Part shown: piece after piece, positions 9,033 through 17,071 of the stretch
How the letters are laid out: every line of letters begins with the position of its first letter
How positions within the stretch are numbered: the stretch's first letter is position 1
Source of the DNA: Mycobacterium sp. E1214
GTDB taxonomy: Bacteria; Actinomycetota; Actinomycetes; Mycobacteriales; Mycobacteriaceae
DNA: 58,053 nt
Direction of reading: 5' to 3'
Assembly (NCBI RefSeq): GCF_001666755.1
Contig: NZ_LZJC01000052.1
Coordinates: 1-58,053, forward strand
Made by a program: the position numbers and the translations under genes
The notes under the pieces: generated by a model
The model's input: the letters and a program-made list of their open reading frames with translations, nothing else
Told to the model about the DNA's origin: nothing
Databases searched by the model: none

Positions 9033-11120
9033 GTGCAGATCCTGGTTACCGACGCCACCGGAGCGCTCGGGCGGCTGGTGTCCGCGCAGCTGATCGCTGC
9101 CGGCCACTCCGTCACCGGCATTGCTGAACTCCCGCATCCGTGTTTGCACGGCAACGTCGAGCTTGTTTGCGCGTCGCTCCGTGAGCCGGTGCTCTACGAG
9201 CTCACCGCGCAGGCCGACGCGGTCCTGCACCTGGCGCCGGTCGACCCCAGCGCGCCCGGCGGCGCCGACGTCGACGGCCTGGCGCGGGTCACCGACGCCG
9301 CCGCCCGCGCCGGCGCCCGGCTGCTGGTCGTGTCGCAGGCCGCGGGCCGGCCGGACCTGTACGGGCCGGCCGAGGAGCTGGTCGTCGGCAGCTGGGGGCC
9401 CAGCCTGATCGTCCGTAGCGCGCCGCCGGTGGGGCGCCAACTCGACTGGACGGTGTGCCGCACGGCGGCCACGGTGTTGCGGGCCAAGGTCACCGAGAGG
9501 CCCTTGCGCGTCCTGCACCTCGAGGATCTCATGCGGTTCCTGGTCGCCGCGGTCGACACCGACCGGACCGGCGTGGTGGACCTGGCCACCCCCGACACCG
9601 TCAACATGGTGACCGCCTGGCGGCTGCTGCGCGCGGCGGACCCACGGTCGCGGGCGCAGCGAGTCCGCGGCTGGGCGACGCTGTTCCCCTACATGAATGT
9701 CGCTCAGGTACAAGAGGATTGGTCGTTCGAGTTCGGCTGGCACGCGCTGGACGCGGTCGCCGACACCGCCCGGGGGCTGGTGGGCCGGCGCCTGGGCGCC
9801 GCGGGCGCGACCAACCGCGGCGGCCAATTCCCGCTGCCCGTGGAGGTGCAGCCGCGCCCGCGCCCATCGCAGCGGGTGCGCGGCGCCGCGCCCGAAGGGG
9901 TCGACGGCGAGTTCGACGACCGCATCGACCCCCGGTTCCCGGTGTTCAGCGGCGCCGGCCTCGCCGAGGCGCTGCCGGGCCCGCTCACCCCGATCACGCT
10001 GGACGTGCAGATGAGCGGGCTGCGCACCGCGGCCGGCGTGCTGGGTCGCATCCTGGCCCTCGGCGGGGAGGTCGACCGGGAGTGGGCGAGCCGGGCCGTC
10101 GCGGTGTTCGGCCACCGCCCCTACGTCGGGGTGTCCGTGAACATCGTCGCGGCCGCCCAGCTGCCGGGCTGGGACCAAGACGCGCTCACCCGTGACGCGC
10201 TCGTCGGGCAGCCGCAGGTCGGCGACCCGCTGCCGTTCGGGGATCCGCCGCTGGCCGGGGGCGCGCGGGGATCGGTCGCCAAGGCGGTCGCCGCCGGGCG
10301 CTCCGTCGCGCTGCTGCGCCACCTCCGGCGCGACACCCGCGACTACGTCGCCGCCGCGACCGCCGAGCACCTCGACGCGACCTCGCTGACGACCCTGCCC
10401 GACGCCGGCCTCGAGGTGCGAATCCGGTTGCTGCGCGACCGCATTCACCAAGGTTGGATCCTGACCGCGCTGTGGCTGATCGACACCGGCGTCACCGCGG
10501 CGGCGCAGCGCTCGAGGGGTGCCGGCACGGTCCCCGGTATCGGGATGATCACCGACACGTCCCTGGTCGCCGGCGAACTCGCCGAGTTGGCGGCGCTGTT
10601 GCGCGCCGACCCGGCGCTGTGCGCCCTGGCCCGCCAGGGCAACGTGGCCAGCCTTCGTGCGCTATCCCCGCGGACCGTCGCCGCCATGGACGCCGCCGTG
10701 GACCGGCTGCGGCATCGAGGACCGGGCGAGGCGGAGCTGGCCGCCGCGACCTTCGCCGACGACCCGACGCTGCTGCTGGCGGCGGCCGCCGCCGAAGCGG
10801 ACGCGCCGACTCCCGGGCCCGCGCGGGCCGTCGACCCTGCCCGCGGCTCGCGGGAGCTGGCCTACGACGCCACGCTGCGTTTCACCCACGAACTGCGAAC
10901 GACGTTGCGCGAGTTGGGGACCCGCCGAGTCGCGGCCGACACCGCCGACGCCGTCGACGATGTGTACTACCTCACCTGCGACGAGCTCGTCAGCACGCCC
11001 GCCGACGCCCGGTTGCGCGTCAAACGCCGCCGCGCCGAGCGGGACCGCCTGCAGGCCCAGCGTCCACCCGAGGTCGTCGACGGGGCGTGGACGCCGGTCG
11101 CCGACGGCGCCGCGGGCTGA
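9033..11120 (+). CDS. Rossmann-fold protein with C-terminal PEP-synthase-like segment (Rv1868-like)
   Basis: A 695-residue protein starting at a GTG with GGGGGAGG about nine bases upstream. Residues 1-200 look like an NAD(P)-binding extended SDR/NmrA domain: TDATGALGRLVSAQLIAAGH, then HLEDLMRFLVAAVDT. The middle (about 230-560) has no domain I recognise. The last 90 residues, including AADTADAVDDVYYLTCDEL and an Arg-rich helix ending APPEVVDG-like (RPPEVVDG), strongly resemble the linker that precedes the phosphohistidine swivel domain of PEP-utilising enzymes such as PEP synthase and rifampin phosphotransferase, but that swivel domain is absent because the protein ends there. Position and length match Rv1868. 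Function unknown. Confidence 0.82.
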   Translation: MQILVTDATGALGRLVSAQLIAAGHSVTGIAELPHPCLHGNVELVCASLREPVLYELTAQADAVLHLAPVDPSAPGGADVDGLARVTDAAARAGARLLVVSQAAGRPDLYGPAEELVVGSWGPSLIVRSAPPVGRQLDWTVCRTAATVLRAKVTERPLRVLHLEDLMRFLVAAVDTDRTGVVDLATPDTVNMVTAWRLLRAADPRSRAQRVRGWATLFPYMNVAQVQEDWSFEFGWHALDAVADTARGLVGRRLGAAGATNRGGQFPLPVEVQPRPRPSQRVRGAAPEGVDGEFDDRIDPRFPVFSGAGLAEALPGPLTPITLDVQMSGLRTAAGVLGRILALGGEVDREWASRAVAVFGHRPYVGVSVNIVAAAQLPGWDQDALTRDALVGQPQVGDPLPFGDPPLAGGARGSVAKAVAAGRSVALLRHLRRDTRDYVAAATAEHLDATSLTTLPDAGLEVRIRLLRDRIHQGWILTALWLIDTGVTAAAQRSRGAGTVPGIGMITDTSLVAGELAELAALLRADPALCALARQGNVASLRALSPRTVAAMDAAVDRLRHRGPGEAELAAATFADDPTLLLAAAAAEADAPTPGPARAVDPARGSRELAYDATLRFTHELRTTLRELGTRRVAADTADAVDDVYYLTCDELVSTPADARLRVKRRRAERDRLQAQRPPEVVDGAWTPVADGAAG

Positions 11121-11124
11121 GCGC

Positions 11125-11850
11125 TCAGGCCAGCAGCTCGCGCAGCCGCAACGCGTTGCGCACCGCGTGGCCGCCAAGGTCGTTGTTGAAATACATCCAC
11201 ACGTCCTTGCCGGCGGCGCCCCAGTCGGCGATCAGGCCGGCCCACCGCCCCAGGTCGGAGTCCGGGTAGGAGCCCTCGTACATGGCGTCCGGATCGGGAC
11301 CGTGCATCCGCACGTACACCAGGTCGGTGGTGGCGCGCGGGATGCACGGCAGCCCCGCGCCGCTCATCACCACATAGGCGGCGCGGCGGCGTTCCAGCAC
11401 CTCGAACACGGCGGGGTCGTTCCACGACGGGTGGCGCAGCTCGACGGCCACCCGGATCTCGGCGGGCATGCTGCTCAGGAAGGAGTCCAGACGCTCGTCG
11501 TCGCGCTGTTGCTCGGGGTGCAGCTGCACCAGCAACACACCGTGGCGATCTCCCAATGTGCGCCAACAGCTTTCGAAGCGCTCGATCCACGGCTCGGGCG
11601 AGGCCAGCCGGCGGTAGTGGGTCAGCCCGCGGTGTGCTTTGACCGACATGGTGAACCCGGGCGGCAGCTGCTCGCGCCAGCCCGCGAACGTGGCGTCCTT
11701 GGGCCAGCGGTAGAAGCTGGCGTTGAGCTCGACGGTGTCGAAAACCTCGACGTAGCGCGCCAGCCGGCGCCCGGCCGGTGTCCCGGTGGGGTACAGGACG
11801 CCGGCCCAGTGGTTGTAGGACCACCCGGAGGTGCCGATGCGGACGGTCAA
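11125..11850 (-). CDS. DUF72 (YecE-like) TIM-barrel protein
   Basis: A 241-residue DUF72 protein. The N-terminus VRIGTSGWSYNHWAGVLYP is the family hallmark, followed by FDTVELNASFYRWP, FTMSVKAHRGLTHYRRL and YVRMHGPDP near the C-terminus. The start is a TTG (11850-11848) that overlaps the TGA of the upstream gene as TTGA, so the two are probably translationally coupled; no other start would keep the conserved IGTSGW. No biochemical role is established for the family, though a nuclease-like TIM barrel has been suggested. In H37Rv a different gene (Rv1869c, a reductase) occupies this spot as I recall, so this is a local replacement or insertion. Confidence 0.9.
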   Translation of the reverse strand: MTVRIGTSGWSYNHWAGVLYPTGTPAGRRLARYVEVFDTVELNASFYRWPKDATFAGWREQLPPGFTMSVKAHRGLTHYRRLASPEPWIERFESCWRTLGDRHGVLLVQLHPEQQRDDERLDSFLSSMPAEIRVAVELRHPSWNDPAVFEVLERRRAAYVVMSGAGLPCIPRATTDLVYVRMHGPDPDAMYEGSYPDSDLGRWAGLIADWGAAGKDVWMYFNNDLGGHAVRNALRLRELLA

Positions 11851-12482
11851 CCGGTCACCCGCCGACGCACGTCGTCGTCCAGCGACGCCCGGACCAATGC
11901 GGCGGCCAGGCGCGCATTATCCTGCGGGGCAAGCGAACTCAGCTTGGCCGGGCTGGTGGGCAGGCCCAGTTGCCCGGCCGCGGCGGTGGCGCGGTCGTCG
12001 AAGTAGGGCCGCACCCAGGTCCACACGTCCTGCACTTCCCGCAGGTAGATGTCGGCGCCCGTGTCGCCGATTCCCTTGAACGCCTTCAGGAACCGCTTTG
12101 CGGTACCGGCGTCGCCCCCGCTGCGCTCGGCCAGGCCGCGCAGGTCGCCGGAGTACTCGGCGTTCACCCGCTCGGCCATGGCGGTCAGGCGGGTCGCCGA
12201 GCTTTCGTCATAGCGGACGTAGTGCGCGCGCCCGAACGCGTCGATTACGGCCCCGCGCTCGGCGGCCAGCACCGCCTTCGGGGTGCGCAGGCCGGCCCTG
12301 AACAGCTCCCGGGCGGCGCTCGTCGCGATGGCCGCGTCGATCGGCTTGCTGGCCAGCATGCACAGCACCAGCAGCTGGAACAACGGCATCGGCTTGTCGC
12401 GGGTCGTGATTCGCGCCTCGGCCGCGTACGTCGTCCCGGCGACGTCGAGCAGCCGACACGCCACCTGTTGCGGCTTAGCCAT
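11847..12482 (-). CDS. Degenerate HhH-GPD (endonuclease III-like) protein (Rv1870c-like)
   Basis: A 211-residue protein with the overall plan of a helix-hairpin-helix base-excision glycosylase: FQLLVLCMLASKPID early, then KGIGDTGADIYLREV as hairpin. However, the motif aligning with LPGVGRKTA lacks the catalytic Lys (T is present), the VDTHVxR segment reads VWTWVRP so the catalytic Asp is Trp, and there is no four-cysteine iron-sulfur cluster. It may bind DNA without glycosylase/lyase chemistry or use different residues. The ATG is at 12482-12480. It overlaps the DUF72 gene by 4 bp and probably forms an operon with it and possibly with the TfoX-like gene upstream. Length matches what I recall for Rv1870c. 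Confidence 0.8.
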   Translation of the reverse strand: MAKPQQVACRLLDVAGTTYAAEARITTRDKPMPLFQLLVLCMLASKPIDAAIATSAARELFRAGLRTPKAVLAAERGAVIDAFGRAHYVRYDESSATRLTAMAERVNAEYSGDLRGLAERSGGDAGTAKRFLKAFKGIGDTGADIYLREVQDVWTWVRPYFDDRATAAAGQLGLPTSPAKLSSLAPQDNARLAAALVRASLDDDVRRRVTG

Positions 12483-12524
12483 ACCGCCTCGCGTACCCGC
12501 ACCCTGTGCCAGCAAACCGCGCGC

Positions 12525-12851
12525 TCACTTGGGCGGCAGGCCCCGCGCGTAGTCGGTGCCGCGGCGCACCCAGCCCTGCAGTTGGCGGTGGGTGCGCAGG
12601 GCGGCTGCGTCGACATGAAGCCAGCCGCGCATCTCGCGGCCCGCCATCACCATCGGGGTCACGTGCGGACGCCGCAGCAGTGTGTCGGCGTCGCCCACCC
12701 GGACCAGCAACCCGCCCCGGCCGCTCGCGGCCACCGCCATGTTGCCGTTGACGAGGAACGCCAGGCCGCCGAACATCCGTTTCTCCACGACCCCGCCCTC
12801 GCGGGCGAGGCATTCCCGGATGCCGTTGGCCAGGTCTTCGTCGTAGGCCAT
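12525..12851 (-). CDS. TfoX N-terminal-domain protein
   Basis: A 108-residue protein consisting almost entirely of a TfoX_N domain: VVEKRMFGGLAFLVNGNMAVA at residues about 21-40, then LLVRVGD, and a C-terminal WVRRGTDYARGL. TfoX/Sxy proteins are competence regulators in gamma-proteobacteria, but the small actinobacterial members have no shown link to competence. Start ATG 12851-12849. It lies between lon (upstream on the same strand) and the HhH-GPD-like gene (42 bp downstream), with a strong hairpin separating it from lon. I would not infer regulation of transformation from this domain alone. Confidence 0.87.
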   Translation of the reverse strand: MAYDEDLANGIRECLAREGGVVEKRMFGGLAFLVNGNMAVAASGRGGLLVRVGDADTLLRRPHVTPMVMAGREMRGWLHVDAAALRTHRQLQGWVRRGTDYARGLPPK

Positions 12852-12864
12852 CCGCCAAAGGTAA

Positions 12865-12896
12865 CGCCGAGCGTGACGACGGTGTCACGCTCGGCG
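12865..12896. terminator. Strong hairpin between lon and the TfoX-like gene
   Basis: Perfect 13-bp inverted repeat: left arm CGCCGAGCGTGAC (12865-12877), loop GACGGT, right arm GTCACGCTCGGCG (12884-12896). It lies just after the lon stop codon and has no T-tract, as usual in mycobacteria. Most likely it is a terminator for lon or an mRNA-stability hairpin. It shares the GCGTGA/TCACGC core with two palindromes upstream of lon. Confidence 0.7.
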
Positions 12897-12923
12897 CTGA
12901 TGTGACGTCGCTGTCACAGGTAA

Positions 12924-15245
12924 TCAGGCGGCGGCGACCGCACCTTGGGTGGCCGGTTCCAGCGCCTGGGCGACGATCTCGGCGACGTCGGTCATCGGTT
13001 TGACCGTCAGGGCCTCGAGCACCTCGGCGGGCACGTCGTCCAGATCCGGCTCGTTGCGCGCCGGGATGAACACCGTTGACAGGCCGGCGCGTTGCGCGGC
13101 CAGCAGCTTCTGCTTCACCCCGCCGATCGGCAGCACCCGCCCGTTCAGCGTGACTTCGCCGGTCATGCCCACGTCGGAGCGGACCTGCCGCCCGGTCGCC
13201 ATCGACACCAGGGCCGTCACCATCGTCACACCGGCCGACGGCCCGTCCTTGGGCACCGCGCCCGCGGGCACGTGCACGTGGATGCGCCGGTCCAGCGCCC
13301 TCGTGTCAATGCCCAGCTGCTCGGCGTGCGAGCGGACGTAGGACAGGGCGATCTGCGCCGATTCCTTCATGACATCGCCCAGCTGACCGGTCAGCTGCAA
13401 CCCGGCGTCGCCGTCGGTGGCACCGGCCTCGATGTAGAGGACGTCACCGCCCAGGCCGGTCACTGCCAGGCCCGTCGCCACGCCCGGCACCGCCGTGCGT
13501 TCGGCAGACTCCGGCGTGAACCGCGGCCGGCCGAGGTAGCCGACCAGGTCGGGCTCTTCGATCGTCAGCGGGGCCGGATCGGCCGCCAGCTTGGTGGTCG
13601 CCTTGCGCAGCGCCTTGGCCAGCAGCCGCTCGAACTGCCGCACGCCCGGCTCCCGGGTGTAGTCGGCGGCGATCTTGCGCAGCGCGGCGTCGGTGAGGGT
13701 CACTTCGTCCTCGGTCAGCGCCGCCCGCTCCCGCTGCCGCGGCAGCAGGTACTCGCGGGCGATGGCAACCTTGTCGTCCTCGGTGTAGCCGTCGATGGTC
13801 ACCAGTTCCATGCGGTCCAACAGCGCCGACGGGATGTTCTCGATCACGTTGGCGGTGGCCAGGAACACCACGTCGGACAGATCCAGGTCCAGGTCCAGGT
13901 AGTGGTCGCGGAACGTGTGGTTCTGCGCCGGGTCCAGCACCTCGAGCAGCGCCGCGCTCGGGTCGCCGCGGTAGTCGGAGCCCACCTTGTCGATCTCGTC
14001 CAGCAGCACGACGGGGTTCATCGATTTCGCCTCGCCGATCGCGCGGACGATCCGGCCCGGCAACGCACCGACGTAGGTGCGCCGGTGGCCACGGATCTCC
14101 GCCTCGTCGCGCACGCCGCCCAGCGCGACGCGCACGAAGGAGCGGCCCAGCGCCCGCGCGACGCTCTCACCCAGCGAGGTCTTGCCGACGCCGGGAGGGC
14201 CGGCCAGCACCATCACCGCGCCGGAGCCGCGACCGCCGACGACCTGCAGCCCGCGCTGCGCCCGGCGGGCGCGCACGGCCAGGTACTCGACGATGCGGTC
14301 CTTGACGTCGTCCAGCCCGTGGTGGTCGGCGTCCAGCACCGCCCGCGCGGCCACCAGGTCGGTCGAGTCTTCGCTTTTGACGTTCCACGGCAGGTCCAGC
14401 ACGGTGTCCAGCCAGGTGCGGATCCAGCCGCTCTCCGGGCTTTGGTCGCTGGACCGTTCCAGCTTGCCGACCTCGCGCAGCGCGGCCTCCCGCACCTTCT
14501 CGGGCAGGTCGGCGGCCTCGACGCGGGTCCGATAGTCCTCGGACCCGTCCGGTTCGCCGTCCCCGAGTTCCTTGCGGATCGCCGCCAGCTGCTGGCGCAG
14601 CAGGAACTCCTTCTGGGTCTTCTCCATGCCCTCGCGGACGTCTTCGGCGATCTTGTCGTTGACCTCCACCTCGGCGAGGTGGTCAGCGGTCCACTCGATC
14701 AGCACCCGCAGCCGCTCGGTCACGTCGACGGTCTCCAGCAACTGCCGCTTCTGCTCGTTGCTGAGGTAGGACGCGTACCCGGAGGTGTCGGCAAGCGCCG
14801 ACGGGTCGGTCAGCCGGTTGACGTAGTCGATGATCTCCCACGCCTCGCGCCGTTGCAGCATTGCGAGCAGCAGCTTCTTGTACTCGGCCACCAGCGTCTT
14901 GATCTCGTCGGTGGTCGCGGCGTCGGGCACCTCGGTCACCTCGACCCACAGCGCGGCGCCGGGCCCGGACGCGCCGGCCCCGATCTGCGCCCGGCGCTCG
15001 CCACGCACCACGGCGGCGGTGCCGCCGCCGGCCACGCGTCCGACCTGCAGAATCTTCGCGATCACCCCGTGGGTGGGGTAGCGGTCATGAAGGCGCGGGG
15101 CGATGAGCAGCTGCCCGGAGTCGCTCGCCTGCGCGGCGTCGATCGCCGCCCGAGCGGCGTCGTCCAGCGCGATCGGCACGACCATGCCCGGCAACACGAT
15201 GGTGTCGGTGACAAACAGCACCGGCACCGACTTGGCTTCAGCCAT
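12924..15245 (-). CDS. lon: ATP-dependent protease La (Lon)
   Basis: A 773-residue LonA-type serine protease that degrades misfolded and regulatory proteins in the cytosol. Order: N-terminal substrate-recognition domain (residues about 1-190, [20 protein letters not shown]), coiled-coil region, AAA+ module with Walker [12 protein letters not shown] and Walker [12 protein letters not shown], then the protease domain with catalytic Ser in [12 protein letters not shown] and Lys in [13 protein letters not shown]. The ATG at 15245 is preferred over an adjacent TTG because GGAGG lies four bases upstream. Lon is, as I recall, absent from M. tuberculosis but present in M. avium and M. smegmatis. An imperfect HspR-type (HAIR) repeat lies 14 bp before the ATG, suggesting heat-shock control. 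Gene is flanked by related palindromes. Confidence 0.96.
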   Translation of the reverse strand: MAEAKSVPVLFVTDTIVLPGMVVPIALDDAARAAIDAAQASDSGQLLIAPRLHDRYPTHGVIAKILQVGRVAGGGTAAVVRGERRAQIGAGASGPGAALWVEVTEVPDAATTDEIKTLVAEYKKLLLAMLQRREAWEIIDYVNRLTDPSALADTSGYASYLSNEQKRQLLETVDVTERLRVLIEWTADHLAEVEVNDKIAEDVREGMEKTQKEFLLRQQLAAIRKELGDGEPDGSEDYRTRVEAADLPEKVREAALREVGKLERSSDQSPESGWIRTWLDTVLDLPWNVKSEDSTDLVAARAVLDADHHGLDDVKDRIVEYLAVRARRAQRGLQVVGGRGSGAVMVLAGPPGVGKTSLGESVARALGRSFVRVALGGVRDEAEIRGHRRTYVGALPGRIVRAIGEAKSMNPVVLLDEIDKVGSDYRGDPSAALLEVLDPAQNHTFRDHYLDLDLDLSDVVFLATANVIENIPSALLDRMELVTIDGYTEDDKVAIAREYLLPRQRERAALTEDEVTLTDAALRKIAADYTREPGVRQFERLLAKALRKATTKLAADPAPLTIEEPDLVGYLGRPRFTPESAERTAVPGVATGLAVTGLGGDVLYIEAGATDGDAGLQLTGQLGDVMKESAQIALSYVRSHAEQLGIDTRALDRRIHVHVPAGAVPKDGPSAGVTMVTALVSMATGRQVRSDVGMTGEVTLNGRVLPIGGVKQKLLAAQRAGLSTVFIPARNEPDLDDVPAEVLEALTVKPMTDVAEIVAQALEPATQGAVAAA

Positions 15246-15258
15246 CAATCCTCCAAAA

Positions 15259-15279
15259 GTTGAGTCTGATGCGCTTAAC
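15259..15279. promoter_or_regulatory. HAIR-like inverted repeat upstream of lon
   Basis: Arms GTTGAGT (15259-15265) and GCTTAAC (15273-15279) separated by 7 bp. This resembles the HspR-associated inverted repeat CTTGAGT-N7-ACTCAAG: the left arm matches 6 of 7 and the right arm 4 of 7. It lies 14 bp upstream of the lon ATG. HspR controls lon in Streptomyces, as I recall. The match is imperfect, so this is a candidate only. Confidence 0.4.
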
Positions 15280-15323
15280 CCAGGAGGTGGCCGGTTTGTT
15301 CCCGCGGCCGGGTCGGTTCGCCG

Positions 15324-15375
15324 AACGTGAAGCTGGCTTCACGCTCGACGACGAACGTGAAACTGGCTTCACGCT
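15324..15375. repeat. Two 30-bp-spaced tandem palindromes upstream of lon
   Basis: Two copies of a near-identical unit. Copy A has perfect arms CGTGAAGC (15326-15333) and GCTTCACG (15336-15343) around TG. Copy B, exactly 30 bp later, has CGTGAAAC (15356-15363) and GCTTCACG (15366-15373) with one mismatch. They sit between the end of lldD2 and the start of lon, 10-60 bp after the lldD2 stop. They could be a double terminator for lldD2 or tandem operators for lon. Confidence 0.75.
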
Positions 15376-15382
15376 CGATCGG

Positions 15383-16615
15383 CTAGCCCGGCCCCAGGCG
15401 GCGCAGCTGCGTCACGTGCCGGGGCGAGAGCTCCTCGAGGCAGGTGACGCCCAGCAGCCGCATCGTGCGGGTCAGCCCCTCGGCCAGGATGTCGATCGCG
15501 CGGGTCACGCCGGCCTCGCCGCCGGCCATCAGCCCGTACAGATAGGCCCGCCCGACCAGGGTGCAGCGCGCCCCGAGCGCGATCGCCGCCACGATGTCGG
15601 CGCCCGACATGATGCCGGTGTCGACCAAGATCTCGGTGTCCGCGCCGAATTCGCGCGCCACCGCGGGCAGCAGGTGGAACGGCACCGGGGCCCGATCCAG
15701 CTGGCGCCCACCGTGATTGGACAACACGAGGCCGTCGACGCCGCGCTCGACGACGGCGCGGGCGTCCTCGAGCGTCTGAATGCCCTTGACCACCAGCTTG
15801 CCGGGCCACTGCGCCTTGATCCACTCCAGGTCGTCGAAGGTCAGGCTGGGGTCGAACATCGTGCTCAGGTATTCCGCGACGGTGCCCGGCCACCGGTCCA
15901 GCGACGCGAACGCCAGCGGCTCGGTGGTCAGCAGGTCGAACCACCACTTCGGGTGGGGCACCGCATCTAAGACGGTGCGCAGCGTCAGCGTCGGCGGGAT
16001 GGTCATGCCGTTGCGGTTGTCGCGCAACCGGGCGCCGGAGACCGGCACGTCGACCGTGGCCAGCAGCGTGTCGAAACCCGCGTCGGCGGCGCGTCGCACC
16101 AGCGCCATCGAGCGCTCCCGGTCGCGCCACATGTACAGCTGAAACCACTTGCGGCCCTGGGGAACAGCGCTCACCAGGTCCTCGATGGCGCAGGTGCCCA
16201 AAGTAGACAGCGAAAACGGGATTCCCGCCGCGGCGGCCGCCCGCGCCCCGGCGATCTCGCCCTCGGTGTGCATCAGCCGGGTGAAGCCGGTGGGCGCGAT
16301 CCCGAAGGGCAGCTCGACGGGCCGCCCGAGCACCTCCCAGCCGGTGCTCACGCTGCTCACGTCACGCAGGATCGTGGGGTGAAATTCGATGTCGCGGAAC
16401 GCTTGTCGGGCACGCTCGATGGACAGCTCGTCTTCGGCGGCCCCGTCCGTGTAGTCGAACGCCGCCCTGGGCGTGCGCCGCTTGGCGATGCGGCGCAAGT
16501 CCTCGATGCTGAAGGCGTTGGCGAGCCGCCGCTTGGTCGCGCTGAACTGTGGCCGCTTGAACTGCATCAGCGGAGCGAGATCGTGGAAGCTGGGCACTCG
16601 TCGATTGACCGCCAT
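15383..16615 (-). CDS. lldD2: L-lactate dehydrogenase (quinone), FMN-dependent
   Basis: A 410-residue FMN alpha-hydroxyacid dehydrogenase that oxidises L-lactate to pyruvate and feeds electrons to the respiratory chain. Features: [11 protein letters not shown] near residue 50, [25 protein letters not shown], the catalytic-His segment [10 protein letters not shown] and the FMN-phosphate loop [21 protein letters not shown]. Length and position match Rv1872c (LldD2), which supports growth on lactate in the tubercle bacillus. The ATG at 16615 lies only 18 bp from the divergent DUF1810 start, so transcripts of both genes are probably leaderless or nearly so. The dehydrogenase is followed by the tandem palindromes and lon. 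Confidence 0.94.
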   Translation of the reverse strand: MAVNRRVPSFHDLAPLMQFKRPQFSATKRRLANAFSIEDLRRIAKRRTPRAAFDYTDGAAEDELSIERARQAFRDIEFHPTILRDVSSVSTGWEVLGRPVELPFGIAPTGFTRLMHTEGEIAGARAAAAAGIPFSLSTLGTCAIEDLVSAVPQGRKWFQLYMWRDRERSMALVRRAADAGFDTLLATVDVPVSGARLRDNRNGMTIPPTLTLRTVLDAVPHPKWWFDLLTTEPLAFASLDRWPGTVAEYLSTMFDPSLTFDDLEWIKAQWPGKLVVKGIQTLEDARAVVERGVDGLVLSNHGGRQLDRAPVPFHLLPAVAREFGADTEILVDTGIMSGADIVAAIALGARCTLVGRAYLYGLMAGGEAGVTRAIDILAEGLTRTMRLLGVTCLEELSPRHVTQLRRLGPG

Positions 16616-16633
16616 ATGTGCCACCGTAGTCAT

Positions 16634-17071
16634 ATGAATCCCGTCGGCGACCCCTTCGACCTCGCCCGTTTCGTCGAGGCGCAGGAACCCGTGTACGACG
16701 ACGTCGTCGACGAACTGCGTAATGGCCGAAAACGCAGTCACTGGATGTGGTTTGTGTTCCCACAGCTGCGCGGCCTGGGCGGCAGCGCGATGGCGGTGCG
16801 CTACGGCATCGCCTCGCTGGAGGAAGCCGGCGCCTACCTGCGCCACGACCTGCTGGGGCCGCGGCTGCGCGAATGCACGGATCTGGTGAACCGGGTGCGG
16901 GGACGCACGGCGGGCGAAATCTTCGGTTCGCCCGACGACGTGAAACTGCGGTCGTCGATGACGCTGTTCGCCCGCGCCACCGACGACAACGACGCGTTCG
17001 TCGCCGTGCTCGACCGCTACTACGGCGGCGAGGAGGATCCCGTCACGGTGGCCCGCCTCGGCGGTGCCTAG
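16634..17071 (+). CDS. DUF1810 protein (Rv1873-like)
   Basis: A 145-residue single-domain DUF1810 protein. It opens [21 protein letters not shown] and continues [15 protein letters not shown] and [25 protein letters not shown], all typical of the family. Rv1873, of the same length, has a solved all-helical structure but no assigned function, as I recall. The start ATG 16634 faces the lldD2 start across 18 bp. Its TAG stop shares the tetranucleotide CTAG with the TAG stop of the convergent GH13 gene, so the two ends overlap by 4 nt. Confidence 0.92.
   Translation: MNPVGDPFDLARFVEAQEPVYDDVVDELRNGRKRSHWMWFVFPQLRGLGGSAMAVRYGIASLEEAGAYLRHDLLGPRLRECTDLVNRVRGRTAGEIFGSPDDVKLRSSMTLFARATDDNDAFVAVLDRYYGGEEDPVTVARLGGA

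Noticed and set aside
12901..12918. TGTGAC...GTCACA as a CRP site
   Set aside because: The half-sites are separated by eight bases rather than six, and it lies at the end of lon, not at a promoter.
13092..15263. Long plus-strand frame opposite lon
   Set aside because: Shadow of lon on the other strand; Gln/Arg/Val-rich with no recognisable domain.
15324..15375. Possible CRISPR-like repeat
   Set aside because: Only two imperfect copies, each palindromic, with no spacer variation and no cas genes.
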